Source: JBEBVQ01 sp964527735
GTDB lineage: Bacteria; Bacteroidota; Bacteroidia; Chitinophagales; Chitinophagaceae
Assembly (NCBI GenBank): GCA_964527735.1
Contig: CAZGPG010000016.1
Coordinates: forward strand, 20,187 to 84,186
Length of the DNA stretch: 64,000 nucleotides
Reading direction: 5' to 3'
Below, one piece after another: positions 34,412 to 42,930 of the stretch. The notes beneath the pieces were generated by a model. It was not told where the DNA came from. It worked only from the letters and a program-made list of their open reading frames with translations, and did not search any database. Position 1 is the first letter of the stretch. Every line of letters begins with the position of its first letter. A program made the position numbers and the translations under genes.

Positions 34412-35191
34412 ATGTACCAGACAATTTTGACAGACCTGCAGGATGGTATTCTTTTCGTTACCATCAACCGGCCGGATAAACTGAATGCCCTGAATAAGGA
34501 CGTGATCGGTGAATTGGGACAGGTAATGGAGGATGTATATAAGAATGAAGCGGTTAAAGCCGTAATCCTTACCGGCGCCGGTGAAAAAGCTTTTGTTGCC
34601 GGAGCCGATATATCGGAATTTACATCGCTGGATGCTGCCGGCGGTTCTGCACTGGCCGAAAGAGGCGGGCAGCTCGTGTTTGATAAAATTGAGCATTGCC
34701 CCAAACCGGTTATAGCCGCCGTGAATGGCTTTGCGCTGGGCGGCGGATGCGAGCTGGCGATGGCCTGCCATTTCCGGACAGCTTCAGAAAATGCAAAATT
34801 CGGGCAGCCGGAAGTGAACCTGGGGCTGATACCGGGGTATGGCGGCACACAGCGACTGACGCAGCTTATCGGTAAAGGCAAAGCAATGGAGCTGATGATG
34901 ACAGCCGATATGACTGGAGCCGGTGAAGCCAAATCATTGGGACTTGTCAACCATGTATTTCCTGCTGCGGAACTGCTGTCGGAAACACGGAAGATCGCAC
35001 AAAAGATACTGACCAAAGCGCCGCTCGCTATTGCCCGGATCATTGCCAGCGTGAATGAAGCCGCCCGGGGCGATGAGAACGGTTTCCGGAATGAGATAAA
35101 ACGCTTTGGCGAATGCTTCGCTACAGAAGATATGAAGGAAGGCGCTACCGCATTCCTCGAAAAAAGAAAAGCACTGTTTACCGGTAAATAA
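34412..35191 (+). CDS. Enoyl-CoA hydratase (crotonase family)
   Basis: A 259-residue crotonase that hydrates trans-enoyl-CoA in fatty-acid beta-oxidation. Both catalytic glutamates are in place: Glu114 in GGCELAMAC and Glu134 in FGQPEVNLGL, corresponding to the two Glu of the mitochondrial enzyme. The CoA-binding stretch GAGEKAFVAGADISEF and the C-terminal EKRKALFTGK are standard. Butyryl-type or broader chain length cannot be decided. It lies upstream of serS by 9 nt and is probably co-transcribed with it, though their functions are unrelated. Confidence 0.93.
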   Translation: MYQTILTDLQDGILFVTINRPDKLNALNKDVIGELGQVMEDVYKNEAVKAVILTGAGEKAFVAGADISEFTSLDAAGGSALAERGGQLVFDKIEHCPKPVIAAVNGFALGGGCELAMACHFRTASENAKFGQPEVNLGLIPGYGGTQRLTQLIGKGKAMELMMTADMTGAGEAKSLGLVNHVFPAAELLSETRKIAQKILTKAPLAIARIIASVNEAARGDENGFRNEIKRFGECFATEDMKEGATAFLEKRKALFTGK

Positions 35192-35200
35192 CAACGAAAG

Positions 35201-36472
35201 ATGCTTCCCATACAATTATTCCGGCAGGAGAAAGAACATATCCTGGCGGGTCTTGAAAAAAAACATTTTAAAGCTATAGACCTGGTTGACCGGATCTTCG
35301 CCACAGATGAGCGGCGACGCCAGGTGCAGGTGGAAAATGATAATCTTGCAGCTTCGATCAACAGCGCCTCCAAACAGATCGGCCAGTTGATGGCGAAAGG
35401 ACAAAAGGAAGAAGCGGAACAATTGAAAGCGGAAGTAGCACAGCATAAGGAACAGGCGAAAGCGCTCTCGCAGGAGCTGTCTGAGCTGGAAGCAGCGCTG
35501 CATGATCTGCTGGTGCAATTACCCAATCTGCCGCACAGCAGCGTACCCGCCGGGAAGACACCGGAAGAGAATGAGCTCGTACGCAACGGCGGTCCGACAC
35601 CGGATCTCAGTCATCAAAAATATCCGCACTGGGAGCTTATAGAAAAATATAATCTGGCAGACCTTGATCTGGGCGTGAAAATAACGGGTAGCGGATTCCC
35701 GGTATATATCGGCCAGGGCGCGAAGCTGCAGCGTGCGCTCATCAGTTATTTTCTCGATTATAATACCCGCGCGGGCTACCAGGAATATTACCCTCCCTAC
35801 CTGGTCAACAGTGATTCTGCATTCGGCACCGGCCAACTGCCGGATAAGGAAGGGCAGATGTATTATGTAACGGAAGACAACCTCTACCTGATCCCTACCT
35901 CCGAAGTATCGCTGACGAATATTTACCGCGATACGATCATCCCGCAGCAGGCACTTCCGGTAAAGATGACCGCTTTTTCACCCTGCTTCCGCCGGGAGGC
36001 CGGCTCTTATGGTAAGGATGTGCGCGGCCTGAATCGCGTGCACCAGTTCGACAAAGTAGAGATCGTGCAGCTCACCCAACCGGAGCTCAGCTACCAGGCG
36101 CTGGAAGAAATGGTAACGCATATAGAGCAATTAGTACAATCATTAGCATTACCCTATCGCATCCTCAAGCTATGCGGCGGCGACATGAGCTTCACCTCTG
36201 CGCTGACCTATGATTTTGAAGTATACAGCGCTGCACAGGAACGGTGGCTTGAAGTAAGCTCCGTCAGCAATTTTGAAGTATTCCAGACCAACCGGATGAA
36301 GATACGTTGCCGGGACGAACAAAATAAAACACAACTGGTACACTCGCTGAATGGCAGCTCACTCGCGTTGCCCCGCATCCTGGCCTGCCTGCTGGAAAAT
36401 AATCAGTCGCCGGAAGGAATACATATTCCGGAGGTGCTCCGGCCCTATTTTGGTTCGGATATTATTAAATAA
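35201..36472 (+). CDS. serS: Seryl-tRNA synthetase
   Basis: A 423-residue class II synthetase that charges tRNA-Ser. The first 105 residues form the long antiparallel coiled-coil arm that grips the tRNA's variable loop (ASKQIGQLMAKGQKEEAEQL region). The catalytic part contains LYLIPTSEVSLTN, the motif-2 segment FSPCFRREAGSYGKD, and the motif-3 segment NGSSLALPRILACLLENNQ with the conserved Arg. Length and start (ATG 35201) match the family. Confidence 0.97.
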   Translation: MLPIQLFRQEKEHILAGLEKKHFKAIDLVDRIFATDERRRQVQVENDNLAASINSASKQIGQLMAKGQKEEAEQLKAEVAQHKEQAKALSQELSELEAALHDLLVQLPNLPHSSVPAGKTPEENELVRNGGPTPDLSHQKYPHWELIEKYNLADLDLGVKITGSGFPVYIGQGAKLQRALISYFLDYNTRAGYQEYYPPYLVNSDSAFGTGQLPDKEGQMYYVTEDNLYLIPTSEVSLTNIYRDTIIPQQALPVKMTAFSPCFRREAGSYGKDVRGLNRVHQFDKVEIVQLTQPELSYQALEEMVTHIEQLVQSLALPYRILKLCGGDMSFTSALTYDFEVYSAAQERWLEVSSVSNFEVFQTNRMKIRCRDEQNKTQLVHSLNGSSLALPRILACLLENNQSPEGIHIPEVLRPYFGSDIIK

Positions 36473-36613
36473 TGTAAAAATTTGCTAATATTGAGCGATT
36501 AAAAAAATTTGAGCATTCAGTCTTCATGTTGAAAAACACGAAACATTCAAGTCATTAAAGGCCCGATTGGATAAACCGGCTCTTATCTCAAATAAAAAAT
36601 TACTGACAGGAAT

Positions 36614-36652
36614 TTTCAAATTAGCACATTCTCAAATTTTCAAATTAAAAAC
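36614..36652. repeat. TTTTCAAATT repeat, copy 1
   Basis: Tandem TTTTCAAATTAGCACATTCT and CAAATTTTCAAATT words just before the DUF4293 gene. The same words recur near 42781-42871, in opposite orientations there. Confidence 0.45.
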
Positions 36653-37093
36653 ATGATCCAGAGAATACAATCCATATGGCTGCTACTGGCAGCTCTTACT
36701 GCCACGGGTGTTTTTTATACAGATGTTTATCGTGCACAGATCGTGAAAGAAGCAGGGATGCTTACCGAACATCTGCGTGTGGCAGCACATTTCCCTTCAC
36801 TATTGGTAGCCGTATTGATGGTCCTGCTCCCGCTGGTCGCAATCTTTATGTTCAAAAACCGGAAAAAGCAGCGCAGTATGGTCTGGGGTGGCCTGCTCGT
36901 TACTGTTGGCTTCATTGCGTTGAACCTGATGCGCATATCAAATTTCAATAACAGCACAACCATACAAGTAGCTGACGGGGCATACTATATCGGATCCGTA
37001 CTACCGGTAGTAGTGTTGTTTTTTCTGATCCTGGCCATCAGAGGTATCAACCGGGATGAGAAGCTCGTTCGCTCGCTTGACCGCCTGCGGTAA
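36653..37093 (+). CDS. DUF4293 membrane protein
   Basis: A 146-residue protein with four hydrophobic segments (about residues 6-24, 45-66, 76-93, 108-128), recognised as DUF4293 from the N-terminal MIQRIQSIWLLLAALTA. It should span the inner membrane four times, with a loop rich in charged residues (FKNRKKQR). The family is restricted to Bacteroidota and has no assigned function. The C-terminal NRDEKLVRSLDRLR is cytoplasmic if the count of membrane segments is right. Confidence 0.85.
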   Translation: MIQRIQSIWLLLAALTATGVFYTDVYRAQIVKEAGMLTEHLRVAAHFPSLLVAVLMVLLPLVAIFMFKNRKKQRSMVWGGLLVTVGFIALNLMRISNFNNSTTIQVADGAYYIGSVLPVVVLFFLILAIRGINRDEKLVRSLDRLR

Positions 37094-37248
37094 AGGTTTA
37101 TTATATTATTATTCTTTACAAGTCAATGTGCCTTTATATTACACTTGTTCAATTTGCTGAAAGAATGGTATGATTTGTGTGGCTATTGTTACCATTGTAT
37201 AATATATTCGATTTGAATATTAAAATCCGGCACTAAAAACACCTGAAA

Positions 37249-37944
37249 ATGTCCGAAAGTAAAGCAAAGATTTTGCTGGTTGAGGATGATCCGACCTTGG
37301 CTTTTGTAGTAAAAAACAGCCTCGAAACCAACGGGTATGAAGTAATACATTGTCTGGATGGGGAAAGCGGGTGGCAGCAGTTCATGAAACATAACTTTGA
37401 CATGTGCCTGCTTGATATTGTCCTTCCAAAAAAAGACGGTATGGCATTGGCCATCCAGATACGCAAGAAGAACGAAAGCATACCGATCCTGCTGCTGACG
37501 GCGAAGACAATGGATCATGACAAAATTGCGGGATTCAAAAGCGGAGCAGACGACTATATTACCAAGCCTTTCAATATGCAGGAATTGCTGCTGCGCATTG
37601 ATGTGTTCATGAGGCGCACCCGTAAACAGGAAGATACGCAGCCCGTGGATTTTGTAATCGGCAATCTGAATTTCAACTATAAAAACCTGCTTTTATATAA
37701 TGAAGGCGTAAAGCACCAGCTTACACAAAAAGAGGCCGACCTGCTACGCTACCTCTGCCTCAATACAGGCCGGGTATTGAAGCGCGACGAGATCCTGCTG
37801 CATGTATGGGGCAAGGAAGATTATTTCCTGGGGCGGAGTATGGATGTATTTATTACCAAGATCAGGAAATACCTGAAGATGGTTCCGGGTGTGTCGCTGC
37901 AAACCGTTCATGGGGTTGGCTTCCGTTTTGTTATGCCTGAATAG
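37249..37944 (+). CDS. OmpR-family response regulator (RprY-like)
   Basis: A 231-residue regulator. The receiver domain occupies residues 7-120: acidic pair Glu12/Asp13, phosphorylation site near Asp56 (MCLLDIVLP), switch Thr in LLLTAKT and Lys in YITKPF. The C-terminal winged helix (residues 130-230) carries LTQKEADLLRYLCLNTGRVL and the closing HGVGFRF, typical of OmpR/PhoB DNA-binding domains. The closest named regulator by feel is RprY of Bacteroides. No sensor kinase is adjacent, so it is an orphan in this window. Confidence 0.92.
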   Translation: MSESKAKILLVEDDPTLAFVVKNSLETNGYEVIHCLDGESGWQQFMKHNFDMCLLDIVLPKKDGMALAIQIRKKNESIPILLLTAKTMDHDKIAGFKSGADDYITKPFNMQELLLRIDVFMRRTRKQEDTQPVDFVIGNLNFNYKNLLLYNEGVKHQLTQKEADLLRYLCLNTGRVLKRDEILLHVWGKEDYFLGRSMDVFITKIRKYLKMVPGVSLQTVHGVGFRFVMPE

Positions 37945-38005
37945 AGCGAATGACATTATTTTGGCGGGCGAATGAATATGCATCCCTATGTTATATCCAT
38001 TGGAC

Positions 38006-38029
38006 GGGCGAATGATTATTCGCCCCTAC
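38006..38029. repeat. GGGCGAAT palindromic repeat
   Basis: GGGCGAAT GATT ATTCGCCC followed by CTAC. A near-identical core occurs at 32035. A decayed partial copy (GGGCGAATGAATATGCA) starts at 37975. It separates the response regulator from tex. Confidence 0.65.
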
Positions 38030-38035
38030 TCCCTA

Positions 38036-40294
38036 TCATTTACCGAACTTTTGTTTCAGCAGGCTCAGCGCATCCTGCATATTAGGTACAGATGTCTCTT
38101 TTTTCTGCTGTCCTGCTTTCGCATTACGATGTCCGCCATCATACTTCCGGTTCGGGCGGCTATCGGCCGCCGGTTTTTCTGTTGCCTGTTTAATAGAAAG
38201 CGCAATCCGTTTACGTGCCATATCCACCTCCAGCACCTTCACCATTACCTGCTGATTCAGCTTCAATACTTCATTGGGATCCGAAACATACCTGTGCGCC
38301 ATCTCCGAAACATGCACCAGGCCGTCCTGCTTCACCCCGATATCCACAAATGCGCCGAAACGGGTGAGATTGGTGACAATACCTGGCACGATCATATCCA
38401 CCGCCACATCTTCGATACTGTAAATAGCAGCAAACTCAAATGCACGCACCTCACTGCGCGGATCCGGAGCAGGCTTTTTCAGTTCTTTCAGAATGTCCTG
38501 TATGGTGTGCATACCCACCTCTTCCGTTACATATTTTTGCGGCTGTATGGTTTTGATGAGCTCTTCGTTGCCGATCAGGGCATCCACTGCCACACCAAGA
38601 TCTGCGGCCATACGCTCGGTAACCGGGTAGGCTTCGGGGTGCACAGCACTCGCATCCAAAGGATTTTTACTACCCGGCACCCTGAGAAAACCTGCGCACT
38701 GCTCGAATGCTTTCTGCCCAAGACGCGGTACTTCGAGCAAATCCTTCCGGCTGGTAAAGCCGCCGGTCTCGTCGCGCCGCTTTACGATATTGGCAGCCAG
38801 TGAAGGCCCGATGCCACTTACATAACTCAGCAAATGACGGCTGGCTGTATTCAGATTTACGCCGACGGTATTTACACAACTCACCACTGTCTGATCCAGC
38901 TTTTCCTTCAGCCGTACCTGGTTCACATCATGCTGGTACTGTCCGACGCCGATACTTTTGGGATCTATCTTCACCAGCTCGGCCAGTGGATCCATCAGGC
39001 GACGCCCGATGCTCACCGCTCCCCGCACCGTAATATCCTGATCGGGGAATTCCTCCCGCGCTGTTTCTGATGCAGAATATACAGATGCTCCATCTTCATT
39101 TACCAGAAAGACGGGCAGATCGAGATTAAGCTGCCTGATAAACTGCTCCGTCTCCCGGCCCGCCGTGCCATCACCTATGGCAAAAGCCTCGATCCGGTAT
39201 TGCTCTGCCAACGTACGCACCTTGTGTTCCGCTTCGGCAAGCCTGTGATTCTTTTCATGTACATAAACCAGGTCTGTCTTTTTCAGCGTTCCGTTTTCAT
39301 CAAGACACACCACCTTGCATCCGGTACGGTAACCGGGGTCTATCGCCAGGATACGCTTACTGCCCAATGGAGAAGAGAGCAGCAGCTGGCGCAGGTTTTC
39401 AGCAAACACATTGATCGCCTCCTCATCTGCCCTGGTCTTGAGCGCCATGCGGAATTCACTTTCCATACCCGGCTGCAACAGGCGGCGCCAGGCATCCTTC
39501 ACTGCTTTTTTCACTTCGAGCGAAGCCGCATTATTACCGGATACAAACCGGCTTTCCAATAACGCAAGGGCATCTTCTTCAACCGGTGCGATCGTCATAC
39601 GCAATATCCCTTCCATGAATCCGCGCATTACTGCCAGCGCACGATGCGACGGCATTTTGGACACGGGTTCGGAAAAATCAAAATAGTCCTTGTACTTAAT
39701 ACCTTCCGTTTCTTTATCCGCCACTACCTTGCTCTGTACAGTCGCCTGTTCTTCAAACAGCTTACGCATTTTCGCCCTGGCGCCGGCATCTTCATTAATG
39801 GTTTCCGCGATAATATCCCGTGCACCCTGCAAAGCGTCTTCAGGAGTAGCCACCTGCTCATTTACAAAAACGGCAGCTTCAGTCAGCGGATCCTCATTGC
39901 CCTGGGCCAGCAATATACCGGCCAATGGCTCCAGTCCGTTTTCACGAGCCGCCTGTGCCCTGGTTTTTCTTTTGGGTTTGTAGGGGAGATAAATATCTTC
40001 CAGTTCACTTAAGGTGAGCGCTCCTTTTATTTTTTCAAGCAGCTCTTCCGTCATTTTCCCCTGCTCTGTTATGGTCTTTTCTATAAAAGCCCTGCGTTCC
40101 GATAATGCTTTCAGGAATGCGGCCTCATCACATACCTGTTGTATACGCACTTCATCCATAGCACCCGTACGGTCTTTCCGGTAGCGGGCAATAAACGGTA
40201 TCGTAGCGCCTTCGGCAGACAATTCAAGCACTGCGGCTACATGTTTCTGATCCAAGGCAAGCTTTGAGGATATCTCTGAGACAAATTCCGGCAT
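38036..40294 (-). CDS. tex: Tex-family transcription accessory protein
   Basis: A 752-residue RNA-binding protein of the Tex/YhgF family. In order: helical N-terminal domain with ATIPFIARYRKDRTGAMDE, a YqgF-like RNase H-fold domain (RILAIDPGYRTGCK near residue 320), helix-hairpin-helix repeats (VSGIGPSLAANIVKRR), and an S1 RNA-binding domain near residue 650 (GIVTNLTRFGAFVDIGVKQ). A short basic tail of about 35 residues follows. Tex proteins act in transcription and RNA metabolism. The ATG at 40294 is chosen over an upstream in-frame ATG, which adds 14 residues unlike the family. A -7-like TACTTTCG lies at 40317-40324. Confidence 0.94.
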   Translation of the reverse strand: MPEFVSEISSKLALDQKHVAAVLELSAEGATIPFIARYRKDRTGAMDEVRIQQVCDEAAFLKALSERRAFIEKTITEQGKMTEELLEKIKGALTLSELEDIYLPYKPKRKTRAQAARENGLEPLAGILLAQGNEDPLTEAAVFVNEQVATPEDALQGARDIIAETINEDAGARAKMRKLFEEQATVQSKVVADKETEGIKYKDYFDFSEPVSKMPSHRALAVMRGFMEGILRMTIAPVEEDALALLESRFVSGNNAASLEVKKAVKDAWRRLLQPGMESEFRMALKTRADEEAINVFAENLRQLLLSSPLGSKRILAIDPGYRTGCKVVCLDENGTLKKTDLVYVHEKNHRLAEAEHKVRTLAEQYRIEAFAIGDGTAGRETEQFIRQLNLDLPVFLVNEDGASVYSASETAREEFPDQDITVRGAVSIGRRLMDPLAELVKIDPKSIGVGQYQHDVNQVRLKEKLDQTVVSCVNTVGVNLNTASRHLLSYVSGIGPSLAANIVKRRDETGGFTSRKDLLEVPRLGQKAFEQCAGFLRVPGSKNPLDASAVHPEAYPVTERMAADLGVAVDALIGNEELIKTIQPQKYVTEEVGMHTIQDILKELKKPAPDPRSEVRAFEFAAIYSIEDVAVDMIVPGIVTNLTRFGAFVDIGVKQDGLVHVSEMAHRYVSDPNEVLKLNQQVMVKVLEVDMARKRIALSIKQATEKPAADSRPNRKYDGGHRNAKAGQQKKETSVPNMQDALSLLKQKFGK

Positions 40295-40356
40295 AACAAT
40301 AATAATTGAAGGAGTGCGAAAGTAGGCGAATTGCATGAAAAGCTGACATTTTTATG

Positions 40357-40364
40357 TAGGTTTG
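40357..40364 (+). promoter_or_regulatory. -7 box upstream of the VWA protein gene
   Basis: TAGGTTTG is an exact match, 19 nt before the ATG at 40384. Confidence 0.5.
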
Positions 40365-40383
40365 TTACCGAAGTAAAGCGTAT

Positions 40384-42303
40384 ATGCTCCCGTCCCGTTT
40401 GTTTATTTTAATAGCCTGTCTGTTTTTACTGCCGCAGTCATTTTCCACCAACGCGCAGCATCATAATCGCGAAACGTTAAAGCAGCCGCGTATCCTGATC
40501 CTGCTGGACGGTTCTTCCAGCATGATGCAGCCCTGGTCGGATGACGATTCACGGTTTAAGGCTGCCGGAAAGATCATCATCCACCTGATGGACAGCATAT
40601 ACCGGATCAATGATCAGGTAGAGTTTGCACTACGTGTATACGGTCACCAGTCGCCGGTACAGCAAAACGATTGCTTCGACACACGGCAGGAAGTGGTCTT
40701 CAGTAAAAACAACCTGACGCAAATGTATCTGCGTCTGAACAGCCTGAGCCCGAGAGGTGTTTCCCCGATCGCCTTTTCCCTGAAGGAAGCAGCAGAACGG
40801 GATCTGTCGGGAGAACAGCAAAATGCCTATAGCATTATACTGATCACAGATGGCGGAGAAAGCTGCAACGGTGATATTTGTGATGTAGTGCAAAGACTGC
40901 TGGATAAAAAAATATTTTTCAAGCCATATATCCTGAGCCTGGTGGACTATGCACCACTCCGGCAACAATATGCCTGCCTCGGTACATACCTGAACGTAAC
41001 TAATGAAAAAGAAATTACTACCGCAACTACAACGATCATGGAATCATACCGCAAAACATTGCAGTTGCCCGGGATTATATCCAAACCTGCACAACAACCC
41101 GTTGTTGCACCAGCGCCGAAGCAGGTAACCATGACCATACCGGCGCCCAAAAGAGATACCGTAGCTGAGATAAAGCCGGTAACACCGCCGGTTGTGAAAC
41201 GAGATACCGTACCACCCGCGCCCAAGCCGGTTGTGCACACACCATCGCCCGTAGTACTCCCCAAAACGCATATACGTCCTATATCACTCTATGCTACTGC
41301 CCGGAGTTTCCCGGTCCGGCGAAACATACCTGCTGCGAAAAAAGTAAAGCCGGCCACGTATAAAATCAGCCTCGATCCTGAACCGGCGCCGGCTGCGACA
41401 CCGCCGCCCGTAGCAGCGTCAAAACCGTCCAATCCCAATGTGCCGGTAATGCCCACGAGGCCCGTCACGGTGCCGGTTACGCCAGACAAGACATCGGAGC
41501 CGCCCGCCCGCCTGGAAAAGGACATTGAAAAACCTTCCTTTACCGTCAATATGGAGGAAGCACATGAGACTACGCTTGAGATCTATTTTACAGACGGCAA
41601 AGGCACTTTCTATAAATCTTCACCGGAATTGCAGCTTGTCGAGCCCGGATCCAAAAAGGTGGTACATCAGTTCCGCCGCAGCATAGATGCGGCTGGTAAT
41701 CCGCAACCCCAGAAAATTGCCGCCGGCACATACGATATTGTGATACCCGCAAAATCACAAACCCTGTCTGCGGGGGTTGTTATAGCAGATCAGAAAAAAA
41801 ACAAAGTCATCATCAAGGTAGCCAAGGGGAGCCTTCGCTTTGCGTATCAGGGCAACCCCGAACGGCCTGTAAAGGAATTTGAAGCCATCGTTACACGCCG
41901 TTTCGACAACCTGGGGCCCAGTGTACGGCAGCGTTGTACGGCAGAGCTTGACTTTGCCCCCGGGAATTACTATATTGAGGTAAACACATTGCCGATCACC
42001 CGGTATAATGCAGACATTGATTTCGGCACAACTACCGAATTAAAGATTCCCGAACCGGGATTTGTCCAGTTTACCAATACAGAGCCTGTAGGTCGTGTAG
42101 CGCTGCACACGCCGCTTGGCGACAGCTATGTACGCTTCTTTACACTGGAAGTAAACGGCAATCTGAACGGGCAAAAAGTGCAGCTAAAACCAGGCACCTA
42201 TGAGGCCCGTTATCTGAAAACACCCGATATGCCCTATGCACAGGAAACTATTATTAAATTCCTGATAAAGAGCAATGCTATCACAGATGTAGCGCTGCAA
42301 TAA
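40384..42303 (+). CDS. Secreted VWA-domain protein with proline-rich linker
   Basis: A 639-residue exported protein. Signal peptide: MLPSRLFILIACLFLLPQSF. A von Willebrand A domain at about residues 34-210 shows a complete metal-ion-dependent adhesion site (DGSSSM near residue 42, later a Thr and ITDGGESC). Residues 235-390 are a long Pro/Ala/Val/Lys-rich linker in which PKP, PAPK and PVVA words recur. The C-terminal 240 residues hold two or more beta domains rich in charged residues that I do not recognise. Likely periplasmic or surface-exposed; function unassigned. The closing segment lacks an obvious T9SS sorting domain. Confidence 0.82.
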   Translation: MLPSRLFILIACLFLLPQSFSTNAQHHNRETLKQPRILILLDGSSSMMQPWSDDDSRFKAAGKIIIHLMDSIYRINDQVEFALRVYGHQSPVQQNDCFDTRQEVVFSKNNLTQMYLRLNSLSPRGVSPIAFSLKEAAERDLSGEQQNAYSIILITDGGESCNGDICDVVQRLLDKKIFFKPYILSLVDYAPLRQQYACLGTYLNVTNEKEITTATTTIMESYRKTLQLPGIISKPAQQPVVAPAPKQVTMTIPAPKRDTVAEIKPVTPPVVKRDTVPPAPKPVVHTPSPVVLPKTHIRPISLYATARSFPVRRNIPAAKKVKPATYKISLDPEPAPAATPPPVAASKPSNPNVPVMPTRPVTVPVTPDKTSEPPARLEKDIEKPSFTVNMEEAHETTLEIYFTDGKGTFYKSSPELQLVEPGSKKVVHQFRRSIDAAGNPQPQKIAAGTYDIVIPAKSQTLSAGVVIADQKKNKVIIKVAKGSLRFAYQGNPERPVKEFEAIVTRRFDNLGPSVRQRCTAELDFAPGNYYIEVNTLPITRYNADIDFGTTTELKIPEPGFVQFTNTEPVGRVALHTPLGDSYVRFFTLEVNGNLNGQKVQLKPGTYEARYLKTPDMPYAQETIIKFLIKSNAITDVALQ

Positions 42304-42327
42304 CCAAATAACTAATAACTATACAAC

Positions 42328-42771
42328 ATGGATCAGGTAACAATCAGGGAACTAACTGCAGACAGCCCGGAATATGAGCAGGTATACCAGTTGAGGGAAG
42401 ACATCTTACGCACTCCTCTGGGTCTTTCGCTGAAAGATGAAGACCTCTCCGCTGAAAAAAATGAAATGATACTTGCTGCCCTGCGGGATGAGCGGGTGAT
42501 CGGCTGTGTATTACTGCAGCCGGTAAATGACATGACTGTAAAATTTCGCCAGATGGCAATTGCTGCAAACGAGCAAAACAAAGGGATCGGGAGCATGTTG
42601 TTGGAAGAAGCCGAAAAAACAGCATGGAAAGCCGGCTTTGAACGCATTGTGCTGCATGCACGGAAAACGGCAGCGAGCTTTTACGAAGAAGCAGGATATA
42701 CGGCAGAAGGAGATGTGTTTGAGGAAGTAGGCATACCGCACCTGTTTATGGAAAAACACAAACCCGTGTAG
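42328..42771 (+). CDS. GNAT-family N-acetyltransferase
   Basis: A 147-residue acetyltransferase fold. Acetyl-CoA binding motif A is clear: VKFRQMAIAANEQNKGIGSMLLEEAEKTA, with the pyrophosphate loop Q/N-x-x-G-I-G-S near residues 75-85. Motif B is ASFYEEAGYTAEGD near residue 118. The acceptor cannot be predicted; small GNATs modify amines or protein N-termini. It follows the VWA gene by 24 nt and may be co-transcribed. Confidence 0.88.
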   Translation: MDQVTIRELTADSPEYEQVYQLREDILRTPLGLSLKDEDLSAEKNEMILAALRDERVIGCVLLQPVNDMTVKFRQMAIAANEQNKGIGSMLLEEAEKTAWKAGFERIVLHARKTAASFYEEAGYTAEGDVFEEVGIPHLFMEKHKPV

Positions 42772-42780
42772 GGATGACAA

Positions 42781-42871
42781 TTAATTTGAAAATGTGTCAA
42801 TTTGAAAATGTGTGTTATGCAAAGGGTAAACAAACCACTCATTTTCAAATTCTCAAATTTTCAAATTGACT
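42781..42871. repeat. TTTTCAAATT repeat, copy 2 (inverted arms)
   Basis: AATTTGAAAATGTG words on the left and CATTTTCAAATTCTCAAATT words on the right form an imperfect inverted repeat of about 90 nt. Related to the tract at 36614. Confidence 0.5.
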
Positions 42872-42913
42872 CATTAAAATCATCTGTTTTATCGGCCAAT
42901 CAATCATTCCCTG

Positions 42914-42921
42914 TACCTTTG
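42914..42921 (+). promoter_or_regulatory. -7 box upstream of ispG
   Basis: TACCTTTG exact match, 9 nt before ATG 42931. Predicts a leader of only a few nt. Confidence 0.5.
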
Positions 42922-42930
42922 CCGGGTTAT

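Noticed and set aside
34381..35586. 401-codon minus-strand frame opposite the crotonase and serS
   Set aside because: It lies entirely antisense to two genes with clear motifs and is rich in Ser, Cys and Ala as expected of a shadow frame.
42802..42930. Extended N-terminus of ispG from ATG 42802
   Set aside because: The extra 43 codons translate the intergenic TTTTCAAATT repeat and include the promoter box, so they are not part of the protein.
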